Part shown: positions 48,155 to 59,600 of the stretch, in pieces
Numbering within the stretch: position 1 is the first letter of the stretch
How the letters are laid out: every line of letters starts with the position of its first letter
Assembly: GCA_963995505.1 (NCBI GenBank)
Contig: OZ023182.1
Coordinates: 4,518,707 to 4,582,706 of the forward strand
Length of the DNA stretch: 64,000 bases
Source: Hypericum androsaemum
Taxonomy: Eukaryota; Streptophyta; Magnoliopsida; Malpighiales; Hypericaceae
Direction of reading: 5' to 3'
The notes under the pieces: generated by a model
The model's input: only the letters and a program-made list of their open reading frames with translations
Told to the model about the DNA's origin: nothing
Database searches by the model: none
Position numbers and translations under genes: made by a program

Positions 48155-48364
48155 GCCGAGGTGGAGCCCGCGCATGGAGGCCACGAGCTCTGAGACCACC
48201 TGCGGGCTACCCGGGGACATTGGTGGCGAGTCTGACGGCGTGGACACCGACGGTGACACCAGGATCGAGGTCGGCGAGGATAGATTGGAGTGGTCCCCAG
48301 ATTCGAACCCGATCCCTGCTCTGTGGGCATACTCGCAGGCATCTCCCTTGTTGCACCTGACGCC
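48155..48364 (-). pseudogene. Captured fragment of a plant tandem CCCH zinc-finger (TZF) gene
   Basis: The minus strand encodes KGVRCNKGDACEYAHRAG, the first-finger sequence of plant TZF proteins. It passes directly into LSSPTSILVSPSVSTPSDSP, PMSPGSP and VVSELVASMRGLHLG, which in the family lie far downstream, after the second finger. The fragment therefore has an internal deletion and lacks both gene ends. It sits inside a TIR element. TZF proteins bind RNA and regulate stress and hormone responses; this piece cannot do so. Confidence 0.75.
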
Positions 48365-49262
48365 CTTGAGTAGATTCGGGGAGATCCGTACACGGGACGC
48401 CGTCATTTTATCTGTAGTGGCCGAAGGATCTGTGGGACGAGCATGAAGTCCCACCGCCGAGGTGACTAGGATATGGTGTTGTCGGCATTCGATCCCTTCT
48501 CCGACCAAAATTAGGGATTGACCCCTCCGCCTTTTGTTACTATTGTAGTAGGAGATTTCTTAAGACCAGGATCGAACTCCTTCGGATCGTCCTTGATTTG
48601 AGTACCTTGAGTTCAGAAAAGTTTTGGGTTTAAGATGGTGTTTTTAGTTTCTGGGTTTTTTCTTCTTTTTTTTGCCGAAAAAGTTCACCGGAGAGTCACC
48701 GGAGTTCGCCAGAGAAGATGACCAGAAGGTTGAGTTCGCCTGGGAAGAACACCAGAGGGGTATAATAGTCATTTCCATGACCAAAAATGAAAAAAAGCTG
48801 CTGACGTGCACCCGACGCCCTTGAGTAGATTCGAGGAGATCCGTACACTGGACGCCATCGTTTTACCTGTAGTGACCGAAGGATCTGTGGGACGAGCTTG
48901 GAGGCCCACTACCGAGATGACTAGGAGATGGTGCCGTCGGCATTCGATCCCTTCTCCGACCAAAATTAGGGATTGACCCCTCCGCCTTTTGTTGCTATTG
49001 TAGTAAGAGATTTCTTAGGGCCAGGATCGAACTCCTTCAGATCGTCCTTGATTTGAGTACCTTGAGTTTGGAAAAGTTATGGGTTTAAGATGGTGTTTTT
49101 AATTTCTGAGTTTTTGTTTTTTTTGCCAAAAAAGTTCGCTGGAGAGTCGTCGGAGAGTCACCGGAGTTCGCCGGAGAAGATGACAAAGAGGTTGAGTTCG
49201 CCTGAGAAGAACACCAGAGGATATAATAGTCATTTCCATGACCGAAAATGAAAAAAAAGATG
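48353..49262. repeat. 455-bp direct duplication inside TIR element 2
   Basis: Copy 1 (about 48353-48807) and copy 2 (about 48808-49262) both begin GCACC(T/C)GACGCCCTTGAGTAG and run through the same GAACTCCTTC.GATCGTCCTTG and GCCGGAGAGTC-type segments with scattered substitutions. Confidence 0.85.
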
Positions 49263-49390
49263 TTAACGTGCGCCAGGGATCCGAGGGGGAGGTTTAACCA
49301 AAGACGGGGGACGGTAAAATTAGTTTTTAAAATGCAGGGATCCGATGGAGAGAATGACCAAATACCAAGAACTAGGAGATAATTTGCCCT

Positions 49391-49397
49391 AAAATCT
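49391..49397. repeat. Target-site duplication, right (TIR element 2)
   Basis: AAAATCT, identical to 47639-47645. Confidence 0.75.
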
Positions 49398-50985
49398 ATT
49401 GATGTAAATATTAATAAACTAAGTAGTGGCAAAATTCTCTTGTGATTGTATGTTTCGTCAAAATTATACCGCAGTAAAACGTAAAAAAGGCTACCGGAGT
49501 AAATCGTGCTGCTATTCTATGATGCCGAAGTATACAATGTTCCGATAATTATAAGTATAAAAAATATACTTTTAAAAAATACAATTTTTCGATAATTATT
49601 AGTGTAAAAATTATCCTATAAAAAATACAACGTTCTCACAATTATTTGATAGTAGTCGCAACTATTAATTAATGAAAACATATTAAAATAACTGGAAAAA
49701 TTGATCACCGTATATTTAAAAAATGATAATATTCTATAACAAGTTTTGCTTATATCGTAATCATTGTTTTTTAAAACGCGGTCCGACTGTCGGTTTGGCC
49801 AGTCGGACCACGAATCAGAGCCTTTGCCGTAACAGAATAGTAAGTAAGGACGCTTATCTAACAAACTGGATAATTTTCGGTCGGACCAGATGGTTGGCCT
49901 AAATTTTTGGCCTGAAAAATCTGGTTTGTTAGGTTAGCCTAACTCAAGGGGTAATTTCAGAAAATTCCATAGTTTTAAAAAATGTGGTCCGATAGGTGGT
50001 CCGACTAGGGTCAGACCGCAAATCATCCCCATATAACAGCTCGTTTTTAGGGTCAAAATGGGCTCCGGTCGAACTATCTATTTTCTGGTCGGACCGGGCA
50101 ATTTTCAGCCTCATTTCGACCAAAAATCACTGGTTCAACCGAAACTTACCCGATTTGGTTCGATTTTTTGTGTTATGCTTTTTTTAGTTGAATTTGGTAA
50201 GTGATGTTTAAAATGAAATAATTTTAATAAAACTTGGGTAGGTAAGTTGGCGGGGGAAAGAAAAAAATACAAAATATTCCCTACCATTTACAATTAAATA
50301 CTATAAAAATAATATGTTTAAATAAAAAAATTTGGTCCGACCAACAGTCGGACCAGAAAAACAGAAAACGGCTGATTTCCAGGTCGTACCAAAACCCGTA
50401 TTTTAAAACTATGGAAAATTCTCAGATTTTGATACGCATTGGATGATTCATTATACGATTTTTACCAACAAGGACACAACAGGAGGATCTGCCTTGTTAC
50501 ATAGATGGGAAAAAACAAGAAAACTTTTATTTTAAGTTTTCCCCAATCTGTGGGGGGAAGAACCCTTATTTCAATTAGGATTTTTTTCAATCTCTCTCCC
50601 AAATCGTTCTTCCGGCGAATCTCTGCCTCGACGTCTACGAACCCGACAACCTCTCTCCCAAATCGTTCGATTCTCCAAAAAATCTGGCATTGATAACGGA
50701 ATTTTGGCCCGACCTCTGCTGTTGGTAGTTACTTCGGTGGTTTCTCTCTCTTGTTTTGGTTAAGGGTTTGTAGATAGGTATCGATCAAAGAAGAAACCCA
50801 GAAAGAAGAAGCAAGCAGTTGGGATTTACCAAGAAAAGAAGCAGCAGTTAGAAGAGAATGGATACCGGAAGGTTTTTTTTTTGGGTAAAAGGGAAGTGGG
50901 TTGCTTTTTCTGGCCAGGCTTGCTTTTTTTGGGAAAAGGAACGTGGTTTGCTGGATAGGTAGGTTTTTTTTTCTTTTCAAAATTA
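49398..50985. other. AT-rich spacer with dispersed GGTCCGAC motifs
   Basis: No gene supported. Motifs such as GCGGTCCGACTGTCGG (about 49778), GGTCCGACTAGGG (about 50000) and GGTCCGACCAACAGTCGGACC (about 50334) recur. Frames at 50505-51086 are low-complexity. Confidence 0.4.
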
Positions 50986-50991
50986 GATTTA

Positions 50992-51768
50992 TTACAGTAA
51001 AATTTTTGTAAAGTGACCAATTCTAAAGTGATAATCTTTTTAAATTGATAAAAAGTTCCGGTCTCCCAGTCCCGAGTCGGGACCACCGTTAAAATTTAAT
51101 AACCCCTCTATCGTAATAACTAATACTTTTTCAGAAAATTTTAGTGGTAAATCTCGGTCCCAATTTTGGCATAAAGTGATATTTTTTAATAAATATATGT
51201 ATTTTACAACTTCGAAAAATATTGTAAGACATTAGCTTGTGTTAAACTTGCTTATTTAATAAATTTTACATCATCATTCATCTTCTCAATCGTTTTAGAA
51301 TAGTTCTTGTGATTATCGTTTTGTTATAAGAAAATATCTCAATCGAGTGTATTATTTCAATAATGCTATAAGTATACATTTTAGTTAATTTGTATATAGA
51401 CTAACTAATTTAAAGATATTTACATATTTATTATTCAAAAACTCAATTTTAATATTTTTGTGCTAAACTTGTTTATTTAATAAATTTTACATCATTATTC
51501 GTCTTTAGAATGGTCTTTGTGATCATCGTCTTGTTGTAAGAAAATATCTCAATCGAGTGTATCATTTGAATAATGCTATAAGCCTAAATTTTAGGTAATT
51601 TGTATATAGACTAACTAATTATTTGGAATTTACGTATTTATTATTCAAAAACTTAATTTTAATATTTTTAGAGAAAAAAATAAAAATCTCTCTTATCTAA
51701 TAACCTCTCTAAAGTGATATTTTTATCTGGTCCCGACAATATCACTTTAGAGAGGTTTTACTGTAGTA
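50992..51768. repeat. Dispersed TIR-like repeat with internal duplication
   Basis: The ends read TACAGTAAAA (left) and, on the minus strand, TACAGTAAAACCTCTC (right), forming short inverted repeats. Inside, a segment of about 220 bp (TAAATTTTACATCATCATTC through AACTCAATTTTAATATTTTT) occurs twice, at about 51240-51455 and 51460-51680. A diverged single-unit relative lies at 56110-56675. It resembles a non-autonomous DNA transposon; superfamily not assigned and no clear target duplication found. Confidence 0.55.
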
Positions 51769-52339
51769 CTAATATATAAAATTTATATATTGTTTAAAAA
51801 TAAAAAATGTCCAGTCCGACCGATAGTTCGACCTGTCGGATTAGTTGACCCGGAGGACAAAAAAAATTTAGGGTCGGTCTCCGGGTCGTGAAAACAATTA
51901 TCTTTAATAACATTTTATGATTTTTTTTTAAAACCATTCCCTCGTCGATTATGGATGGACGATGTGAGATATAATTGGAAATTCGTGACGTCTTTGATGG
52001 AAATAAAAAGTGACCGTTGAATTGGTCCATTTACATTTAGTCTCTCCGGATGCCGACCTCTCACTGGTTTCATTCGTGCAAAAGCATTTAGATTATACAA
52101 AATCGTCCACTCCAAACTTATACAATGTACATCAGCCACCTCTTTTCTAAAAAACCCTTACCATTGGAAATTTGTGGCTTCTTTGGTGAAAATGGAAAGT
52201 GACCGTGAAAGGGAACGAGATGCACTCATATAAAACAATGTTTTTTTAAGTAGAGTATTATATGGCTCTTACAGTATTTATAAATACACGATCTCATGTG
52301 TTTAGTTCCCTCGTAATAAATACAATCATCCTCTTTCTG

Positions 52340-52558
52340 GGCCGAGGGGACCACCGTGACCTTGGCCTGTCGGTTCTGAATCGTGAGCTTGACGGTGACG
52401 CGGAGGTCCTTCCAGTCGCGGGCCGTCTCTTTGGCGATGTCCTCTCCGATCTTATTCGGGGAGAGACCGAGGGGCCATATCTTCGGCGCAAGGAAGGAGG
52501 CCGCGCCGACCTCGCCTCCGGCCACGCGGACGTACACGTCAACCACCGCTGTCGGGTC
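52340..52558 (-). pseudogene. Truncated cytosolic ribosomal protein L12 (uL11) gene fragment
   Basis: The minus strand encodes [57 protein letters not shown] and [11 protein letters not shown], the N-terminal part of eukaryotic RPL12. The start codon and first few residues are missing, with DPTAVVD where the family has DPSQVVD. The rest of the gene after VPSA is gone, replaced by unrelated sequence. Single-residue changes in otherwise invariant positions (I-W-P for I-G-P) agree with decay. The sequence next to it at 52600-52760 is related to the TIR family, suggesting a captured fragment. Confidence 0.85.
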
Positions 52559-52599
52559 TAGGTTTTAATTGGGGATTTCTAGTTGTTGGGGCTTTTTTT

Positions 52600-52760
52600 T
52601 AGCTTTTCCGGTCCATGTTGGCCTAGGGGCATTTAGACATTTCAGGTGGAGAGTTCGCCGGAAAAATAGACGATTTCGGTAACATGGACCCGAGTGTATA
52701 ATAATAATCAAAATACAGGGGCTCAGTAATTAGTAGGGAAACTACAAGTCCTTATACCCT
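52600..52760. mobile_element. Relic right end of a third TIR-family element
   Basis: GAGAGTTCGCCGGAAAA, GGACCCGAGTGTATAATAA, TCAAAATACAGGGGCTCAG and the terminal CCTTATACCCT parallel the right arm at 13380-13538 (GGGTTCGCCGGAGAA, GGACCCGAGAGTCTATTAT, TCAAAACTTAGGGACGGG, TTTGCCCT). The left end was not found. Confidence 0.5.
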
Positions 52761-53365
52761 AGGTCCCGAGAGTAATTATCTCTAGTATAAATCAAATTTA
52801 AACGAGACAAAGTCAAGGAACAGCAAAAGTCGCCTGTTTTAACTAACATCTAAACTCGGAACAGAACCTGTCACCACAAGTCTCGTGATACATACTTATC
52901 AACAGCAACAAAAAGTCTTCGTGTATACACAACGAGGCTTGTACTATTTTTTTATTATTTTTAGAATAGGCTTGTACTAATGGAAGAAGATCTTGTAGGC
53001 CAAAATTAATATTGGGTCTTAGGAGTAGTAGGTAAGTATTGAACAAATATAAAAAGTATTTATATCAATTGACGATTGCATCATTCTAATTTAAATAGAT
53101 TTTGAGTATGAATCATTTGAAAAGTTACAACCTAAAATTGGGATTATAAACCAAAAGAAATATTAAACAAATTTTAGGCGTTACTTAAGACACGAACATT
53201 TCCAATATGAGAACACGTTTCGAGTTCTGTTATACTTTTTTCTCTCAATCATAGCAGCAATTAGAGGCCACTTTAAATTGACTACGCCAAAAAAAATCCT
53301 CAGTTTTATGTGCTTGTTTACTCTATAAAGACAATTTTAGTACAAAAGGAGGGATCCACACGAAG
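52761..53365. other. Promoter region of the RIPK-like kinase gene
   Basis: AT-rich upstream region; nothing else recognised. Confidence 0.4.
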
Positions 53366-55069
53366 ATGACTAGGAAGAAGGTGTCGTTGAGATGCATATT
53401 GATTCCTTGTTGCTACAGGTCCGAGATTCACATCCTGGAAGAATCTGAAGATCCTGTCCTGAAGCATCATAGTCCATGTCGGAGGGTGTCCCTGTTCGAT
53501 GTTAGCAACCCGAGCTCGCCATTGTACGTTAAAGATCCGTCGAACAATTGGTTCTTGGGTTCTAATCTGCACTTGTTTACGTTCTCCGAGTTGAGCGTCA
53601 TGACCAGGGGATTCTCGAGGGGTAATCTGCTCGGGGAGGGCGGGTTCGGCCCCGTGTACAAGGGGTTCGTCGATGGCAAGGTTCGGCCGGGGCTGGAGGC
53701 GCAGGCTGTGGCTGTTAAGTCGTTGGACTTGGAGGGAGTTCAGGGGCATAGAGAGTGGTTGGTCAGTGTTTTTGATCAAATTTGTGTTGGTGTACTTTAT
53801 GCTTGATTTGGTTGAAGGGTTTAGGGAGTTTCAAAGTGTTTCTTGCAGGCGGAGATAGTGTTTCTCGGACAGCTCAGGCACCCGCATCTGGTTAAATTGA
53901 TCGGTTATTGCTGCGAGGAGGATCAGCGGATGCTTGTGTACGAATACATGCCAAGAGGCAGCTTGGAGAATCAACTCTTCAGGGGTATGACACTGTCTCT
54001 GCTGAATCTTGTACTCGAACTGCAATAATTAGCAGTAGTATATCTTTGCTGATTCTTTGTTCATGTGATGTGCAGGATTTTCTGTTGTTCTTCCGTGGTC
54101 AATCAGGATGAGGATCGCACTCGGATCGGCCAAAGGGCTGGCTTTCCTCCACGAGACTGATCAGCCTGTCATATACCGCGATTTTAAGACCTCGAACATT
54201 TTGCTGGATTCTGTAAGCACTCAGTTTTTAGCCTTGTTCATAAGAAATGTGATAATGTAGCCTCCTCTCTGAAGAGAAACGCCATTTCGAATGCGCAGGA
54301 TTTCACTGCTAAGCTATCGGATTTCGGGTTGGCTAAGGACGGCCCTCAAGGCGAAGAGACGCACGTTACAACGCGTGTGATGGGCACCCAAGGTTATGCA
54401 GCACCTGAGTACATTAAAACCGGTAAACCTTGACTCCTTTAAAGTTGCTATTTAAGTTGTGATGTCAACACCGAAGTTTCGAGGCAATGCAACTGAATGC
54501 TGCAATTTCCAGGTCACTTGACAGCCATGAGCGACGTGTACAGCTTCGGAGTAGTCCTGTTAGAGTTGCTTACAGGTCTGCGTTCGATGGACCGAACCCG
54601 CCAAGGGAGAGCGCAGAGCCTTGTAGACTTGGCAAGGCCTCATCTCAAGGACCCGAACAAGGTCTACCAGATCATAGACCCGAGACTCTCCGCGCAATAT
54701 CCTCGTGACGGAGCTCTAACAGCAACCACATTAGCTTACAAGTGCCTCAACTACCATCCGAAAACTAGGCCTAGTATGAGTTACGTGGTCAGTGTCTTGG
54801 AGTCCCTTCAGGACTACGACGATGCTGCCATGCCAGAACCTAATTTGCACCCAGTGGAGGAACGAAATGAATGTTTTAGATGGGAAGAAGGAAGCAAAAG
54901 CGAAGGCCAAAAGGATTCCGACGGAGAAAACTGGCAACGGAATCGCGGCCACCGACGGGGCCGAGCGTTGAGGAAGGAGATCAGGCAACCTCAGCCACTA
55001 GTATCGTACTCGGACTCTGAATTGTACAAGGGCATTGGAGATGGTTTCAATTCAGCTGTCTATTCCTAA
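53366..55069 (+). CDS. Receptor-like cytoplasmic kinase, RLCK-VII (RIPK/PBL-like)
   Basis: Five exons: 53366-53761, 53849-53984, 54076-54212, 54299-54422, 54513-55069; phases agree (449 residues). This Ser/Thr kinase should work at the plasma membrane downstream of receptor kinases in immunity or growth; RIPK phosphorylates RIN4. The family pre-kinase motif [15 protein letters not shown] is followed by the ATP loop [11 protein letters not shown], the lysine in [36 protein letters not shown], the catalytic [23 protein letters not shown] and [10 protein letters not shown], then [16 protein letters not shown]. All catalytic residues are present and an Arg precedes the catalytic Asp, so it is an RD kinase. 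The N-terminus has paired cysteines (CILIPCC) that could be acylated and lacks an obvious Gly2 myristoylation site. The C-terminal tail is charged. It belongs to the RIPK branch, but the orthologue is not assigned. Confidence 0.94.
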
Positions 55070-55423
55070 CTATCAACGAAACAACCTTGGAGTGTCGGGA
55101 GTCGATTATTCTAGAATTGAGTATTGACGGGTCTTCTATAACAACCATATCCCAAAACAGAGAAAAAAGTATGCAGTTAGTTAGCACTTGGCAGTCGCCG
55201 ACTCGGCCTCGCCAAACGACAGGTCGCCCAAAACCAGAAAGTCTCCGCTTCCAGTAAACGCAAATCAAAACAAAACAAAACAAAGCGTACAACAGAAGGG
55301 AGCGAAACGACACAGTACAACAGAACAAACGCATCGAGATCGGCGCCCCCAACCGAAGCCGATCGCCGGAGAAAGAAAGTAAGATAAAAGTTAATTACAC
55401 AGATCGATCAAGAAACAAGCTAA
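55070..55423. other. Convergent spacer between kinase and copper transporter genes
   Basis: Holds the 3' ends of the two converging genes, including an AAAAC-rich run at about 55265-55285. No coding region supported. Confidence 0.45.
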
Positions 55424-55861
55424 TCAAGCACAAGCGCAAGAGTTCTCGACGAGCTTCAGATCCTCGTCTCCGCTTCTGAAGAAAAAGTAGCCGACGGCCA
55501 GTCCCACGACGACGGCCAAGAAGACGCCGCCGTTGAACGACATGACGGCGAGCATGAGAAGGTAACCGATCCCGGAGTTGATCCCGAACAGGACCGCACC
55601 TGCGACTCGGGAGGCGGTGAGCTTCCCGCCGGACAGCTTACCGATGAGGAGCGGCTCGACTGCCGAGGGAGAGTCGGCGGCGGCAGAAGGAGAGGAGGAG
55701 ATCAGCTTGAGGCGGAGGCGGCGGTTCTCGAGGTACTGGTAAAAGGCGGAGGCAACGAGGCAGGCGATCAAGGTGAGGGAGTAGCTGAGCCAGCCAGTTG
55801 TCTTCCACGTGTCCACCAGGAGCGTCACCTCCTTGCTCCAGTAGAACGTCATGTGCATCAT
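55424..55861 (-). CDS. COPT5: COPT5-like copper transporter (Ctr family)
   Basis: Intronless, 145 residues, the usual size for plant COPT proteins. It starts [19 protein letters not shown], a short N-terminus with few methionines as in COPT5. Three membrane segments follow: residues about 23-42 ([20 protein letters not shown]), about 83-105, and about 109-127 ([18 protein letters not shown]). The second holds the conserved M-x3-M copper-selectivity motif (MLAVM). A Ser/Ala-rich loop lies between the first two. The end, NSCACA, has the CxC motif that hands copper on. Ctr proteins form trimers that conduct Cu(I); COPT5 acts at the vacuole/prevacuolar membrane, moving copper into the cytosol. 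No competing start or frameshift. Confidence 0.93.
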   Translation of the reverse strand: MMHMTFYWSKEVTLLVDTWKTTGWLSYSLTLIACLVASAFYQYLENRRLRLKLISSSPSAAADSPSAVEPLLIGKLSGGKLTASRVAGAVLFGINSGIGYLLMLAVMSFNGGVFLAVVVGLAVGYFFFRSGDEDLKLVENSCACA

Positions 55862-56109
55862 TTTCCTTATTTTTTATTTTATTTTTTTGCTTCGTTGATC
55901 CGACGAGTTCTAGAGAGAGGGGGATGGTGATTTTCTTTTTTGAGGTTCTAGAGAGAGGAAGTTTATGAGATGGAAGGAGAGAGGATAATGATTTTGGATT
56001 TGGTAGTACAAAGCAAGGGAATTGGTGGAGTACTCTGTACTACTGTTTTCAGGATATGACGATTTTGCCATTGAACTTTCTGACGTTTGTCGAGCCAATT
56101 TACCGTTAA
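55862..56109. promoter_or_regulatory. COPT5-like promoter / 5' UTR region
   Basis: Upstream of the COPT5-like start codon. It contains the CT-rich (minus strand) 5' UTR-like tract at about 55910-55980. No specific copper-response element can be asserted. Confidence 0.35.
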
Positions 56110-56675
56110 TAAACTTTACTGTATAAAATCTATATATAGATGATCTTCTTTATAATGAATACCTTTGTAAACTGATAAAAAAAATCTTATTTTTGAGTTA
56201 AAAGTAGTATTAAAATTTTGTAATAACTAATAACTAATACTTTTTAAAAAAAATATTAGCACTAAATCTTGATCCTAACTTTTGCGATATTTTAATAAAT
56301 GTATAGAATTTTATATACTTTGCATGTTTGAAAAATACTTTTAAAATACTAATTTTTTCTAGACTTGCTTGTTTGATAAATTTTACATCATCATTTATCT
56401 TCTAAATTAACTTCAAACGGTTCTCCTGATCGTCGTATTATTATAAAAAATATATTTCAATCGAGTGTTGCATTTGAATGACACTATAAGCTTAGATTTT
56501 AGGTGACGTCAATATAGACAAAGTAATTTTTGAATATTTACCTATTTATTGACAAAAACTCAATTTTAATATTTTTAAGCTAAAAACGTAAACATCTTTT
56601 ATATGATAACATCTCTAAAGTTATTATTTTTTCGGTCTCAATGATATCACTTTAAAAGAGTTTTAATGTATTAAC
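56110..56675. repeat. Dispersed repeat related to 50992-51768
   Basis: Shares TTGATAAATTTTACATCATCAT, CAATCGAGTGT.GCATTTGAATGA and CAAAAACTCAATTTTAATATTTT with the earlier element. The ends carry TTTACTGTA and CACTTTAAAAGAG remnants of its inverted termini. Confidence 0.55.
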
Positions 56676-59600
56676 CAATAATTATTTAGATCAAGTGGTG
56701 AGGGTATTATTCTGACTTAAACAATTCTCGAGTTCTAGTTCTCATACAACTTAGACCAACTCTCATTGTTTATTATATCAAATGTGTATTAGGTTTCAAC
56801 CTATAGCTCTATACATCAGCAACACCTCTAATGTTTCCACCAAAGAAGCAACACCTCTAATATGGGGCTGGATTTGGTACGGAGAGAGAGAGAGGGATTT
56901 TCTGTACCAAACAAGATTTAATATGGTCCCTTGATCTTGATAACTAGGCGCGCATCAGAAATCTGATGATTGTAATTTGTATGGTCATTTTTGTCTTTTA
57001 CCCACCCTCCTCTTCTCTCCCTTCTCTCCCCTCTCTGCCAGATTTCTCTTTTGCCTTTTACCCCTCTCTCTCTCTCTCTCTTACTCCCTCATCTCTCTCT
57101 CTAATTAAAATTTTATGGTTTCAGATCTGAGGCCGACGACGTTGCCACGAGTCCAACGCCGACCACCACTCCGACGCCGACGAGGAGCAGACCGGAATTC
57201 GATTGTGTAGAAGGGGCGACAATGAGAAATGGTCGAGAGGTTTCAGTTAGAGAATCACAAGTTCTTACTCTAGAGTCTGATTGAAGTAATTTAAGTTGTT
57301 ATGTAAAGTTGAGATATAGACCTACAATTTTACAGTTTATTATTTCTCCAAATTCGAAGTAAAAGGATGTCAAAAATATGTTTGAAGCCACGAGTCGATT
57401 AAGTTATGAAAATATATTTCGGTTGAGGGACAATAAGTTCTTACTCGAGAGTCCGATTAAGGGAATTCAAGTTGTTGTACGAAGGTGAGATGTATATCTA
57501 CAACTTTGTAGTTTATAATTTTTTCAAATTTAGAGTAGAAAGATATCAAAAATATATTTGAAGTCAATAGTCGATCGAGTTACAAGCTCTGGTTATGTCA
57601 AATGGCATGCTCATGTTATATCAAATGAAATGCACATGTTATGTCAAATGGCATGCCCAGGTTATGTCAAATGGCATATCCAAGTTATGTCAAATGGCAA
57701 GTCATGTTAATATTGAATAAAATATAATTAATTAAATAATTAATCAATTGGCATGTCCGATTACGATTAAATGGCATGCCTAGTTACGTAAAATGGCATG
57801 TCTGGTTATGATAATATTAATTAATACTTATAATAAAAAATTATTTAAATAATATATCAGTTTGATTTGTTAAACTATAATATACTAATTTAATTTAAAG
57901 ATAAAAAAACAAAGCAAAAGTGGAATCCGCGCATCTCATCCCTTCTCTCACCAGCTGTCATCACGTACAAGTTATCATTCCCTCTCTTCAGCTGTCACCA
58001 TACATTTTTCCTCTTTTTTGACTGTCTTGTCCTTTTCTATTTGGTACAAGATTTGACTAACTGTACATAATTCAGGCCCCTCTAATGTAGGTAGGCGACA
58101 TATTAAATATACTCTCCAAACATATATTTTTTAAATTTCTACTCGTCACAACCACCAAGATTTAAATCTTGGTTATTGCAAACAAAATCTTCATCTTTTA
58201 TACCGTTAGGACATATTCACTTGTTTAAATAATAACAATATCTTGGTTTATTACAATATTTATTCATTAATTAACTTTTTTTGAGAAAGATTTCTTAATT
58301 AACTCTATCAGGGAAAAAATACTTCTTCCGTAAGCTATTCGCATCGAAAACTTTGGATGGCAGTCTGAATAATAAAGAGACACTATGGAGTTGCAGATAA
58401 TTTGCCAGTGCTCAAGTATAAATAATCCACTACGCTTAAGGACCACCGGCCACGGGGAAATGGGTATGGATGAAGGATAAACCCGTAAATTTACACAACA
58501 GTTCCTTAGCTGGACACGCAATGACACACAACCAGTAAAAGGGGAGTACAGGCAACTCTCTTTTTTTGTCGCTGAAAGGACAACAGTACATGGAACTTGT
58601 CCGGGTCCGAAATGCACTTCTTATTTCCTTTCTTATGCAGATCAAAACTTCGGCAGCAGACGGAAAACAGAATCTTGTTCCCACTCATGGAATTAAATGA
58701 TTGAATTAATCTCGCATGTATTTCATTTTAATTTGATTATTTACATCTCGTATAATATAATTATATACTGAAAGAGTTTTCCAGTGCACAAAATAAGCTC
58801 ACCTGGAATTTTTTAATCTAACATATTTTTCGATATATTCTAGATCTTTTATTTAGCGGACAGAAATGCGCGATAGTAATATCATATTTCTTTCTGCCGG
58901 AAGCAAAATATATAATTGTGAGGCGGCCACTTGGAGAGGATGTCCATATTCTATTTAGTAGTTTACTATTTTATTTAATTCTTTATAGCCTATCTCGAGA
59001 ATTAGTTTTTTTTTTAAATTTAGATGCTAATCTTTGGTGTGAGGAAGTGGGGGTGGTGGTTGGTGTAACTGATCTGTTTGAAAATTGATTAATTGTTGCG
59101 TCGTTTAATATATAATTACTGGCTTCAGATTGAAAAACAATTATATTTGCTTTCGGCCGGTCTGGTTGACAAAAATTACAACTTTATAATTTTGTTCATT
59201 ATTAAGAGCAGGAGACATTTTGACATTTACTGGAACAAGATTCTGGTCCACGGAGATAAAAACAATTGGAATCTCGCATTCCCAATAGCAAAGCTATAGA
59301 AGAAAGGTGGAAGTATGAATTTTTTATTTATATATTTTTTTAGGAGTCATTTTATTTTATTTTTTTATATCTTGGGTGTCAAAGTATTCACGTATTTTAT
59401 TCCCGTGTGAAATTCACTTGTAATTCATTATTTATATTTATCAGTTAAATAATAAGGAATGCATTTTTAAATTCTTACATGCTTAAGTTTGATTAGATCA
59501 CAAAACTAATATATAAATCTCACTCTTTAAATTGTGTGAATTTTATTATAACTATAACAAATTTCACCACAGTAAATACATTTTGCAAATAAATCGTATG

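Larger units (their letters stand above)
47646..49390. mobile_element. Pack-type TIR element carrying a CCCH zinc-finger gene fragment
   Basis: 1745 bp. The ends are long inverted repeats starting AGGGTAAATTATCTC (left) and, on the minus strand, AGGGCAAATTATCTC (right). The arms share phrases such as TTTGGTCAT and GGTCCCTG with the 8273-13538 element, so both belong to one family. It has a 7-bp duplication, as that one does. No transposase is present. Inside are a zinc-finger gene fragment and a 455-bp direct duplication. Confidence 0.8.

Noticed and set aside
58267..58688. Minus-strand frame of 116 codons and overlapping shorter frames
   Set aside because: No conserved motif, in AT-rich intergenic DNA, with overlapping alternatives.
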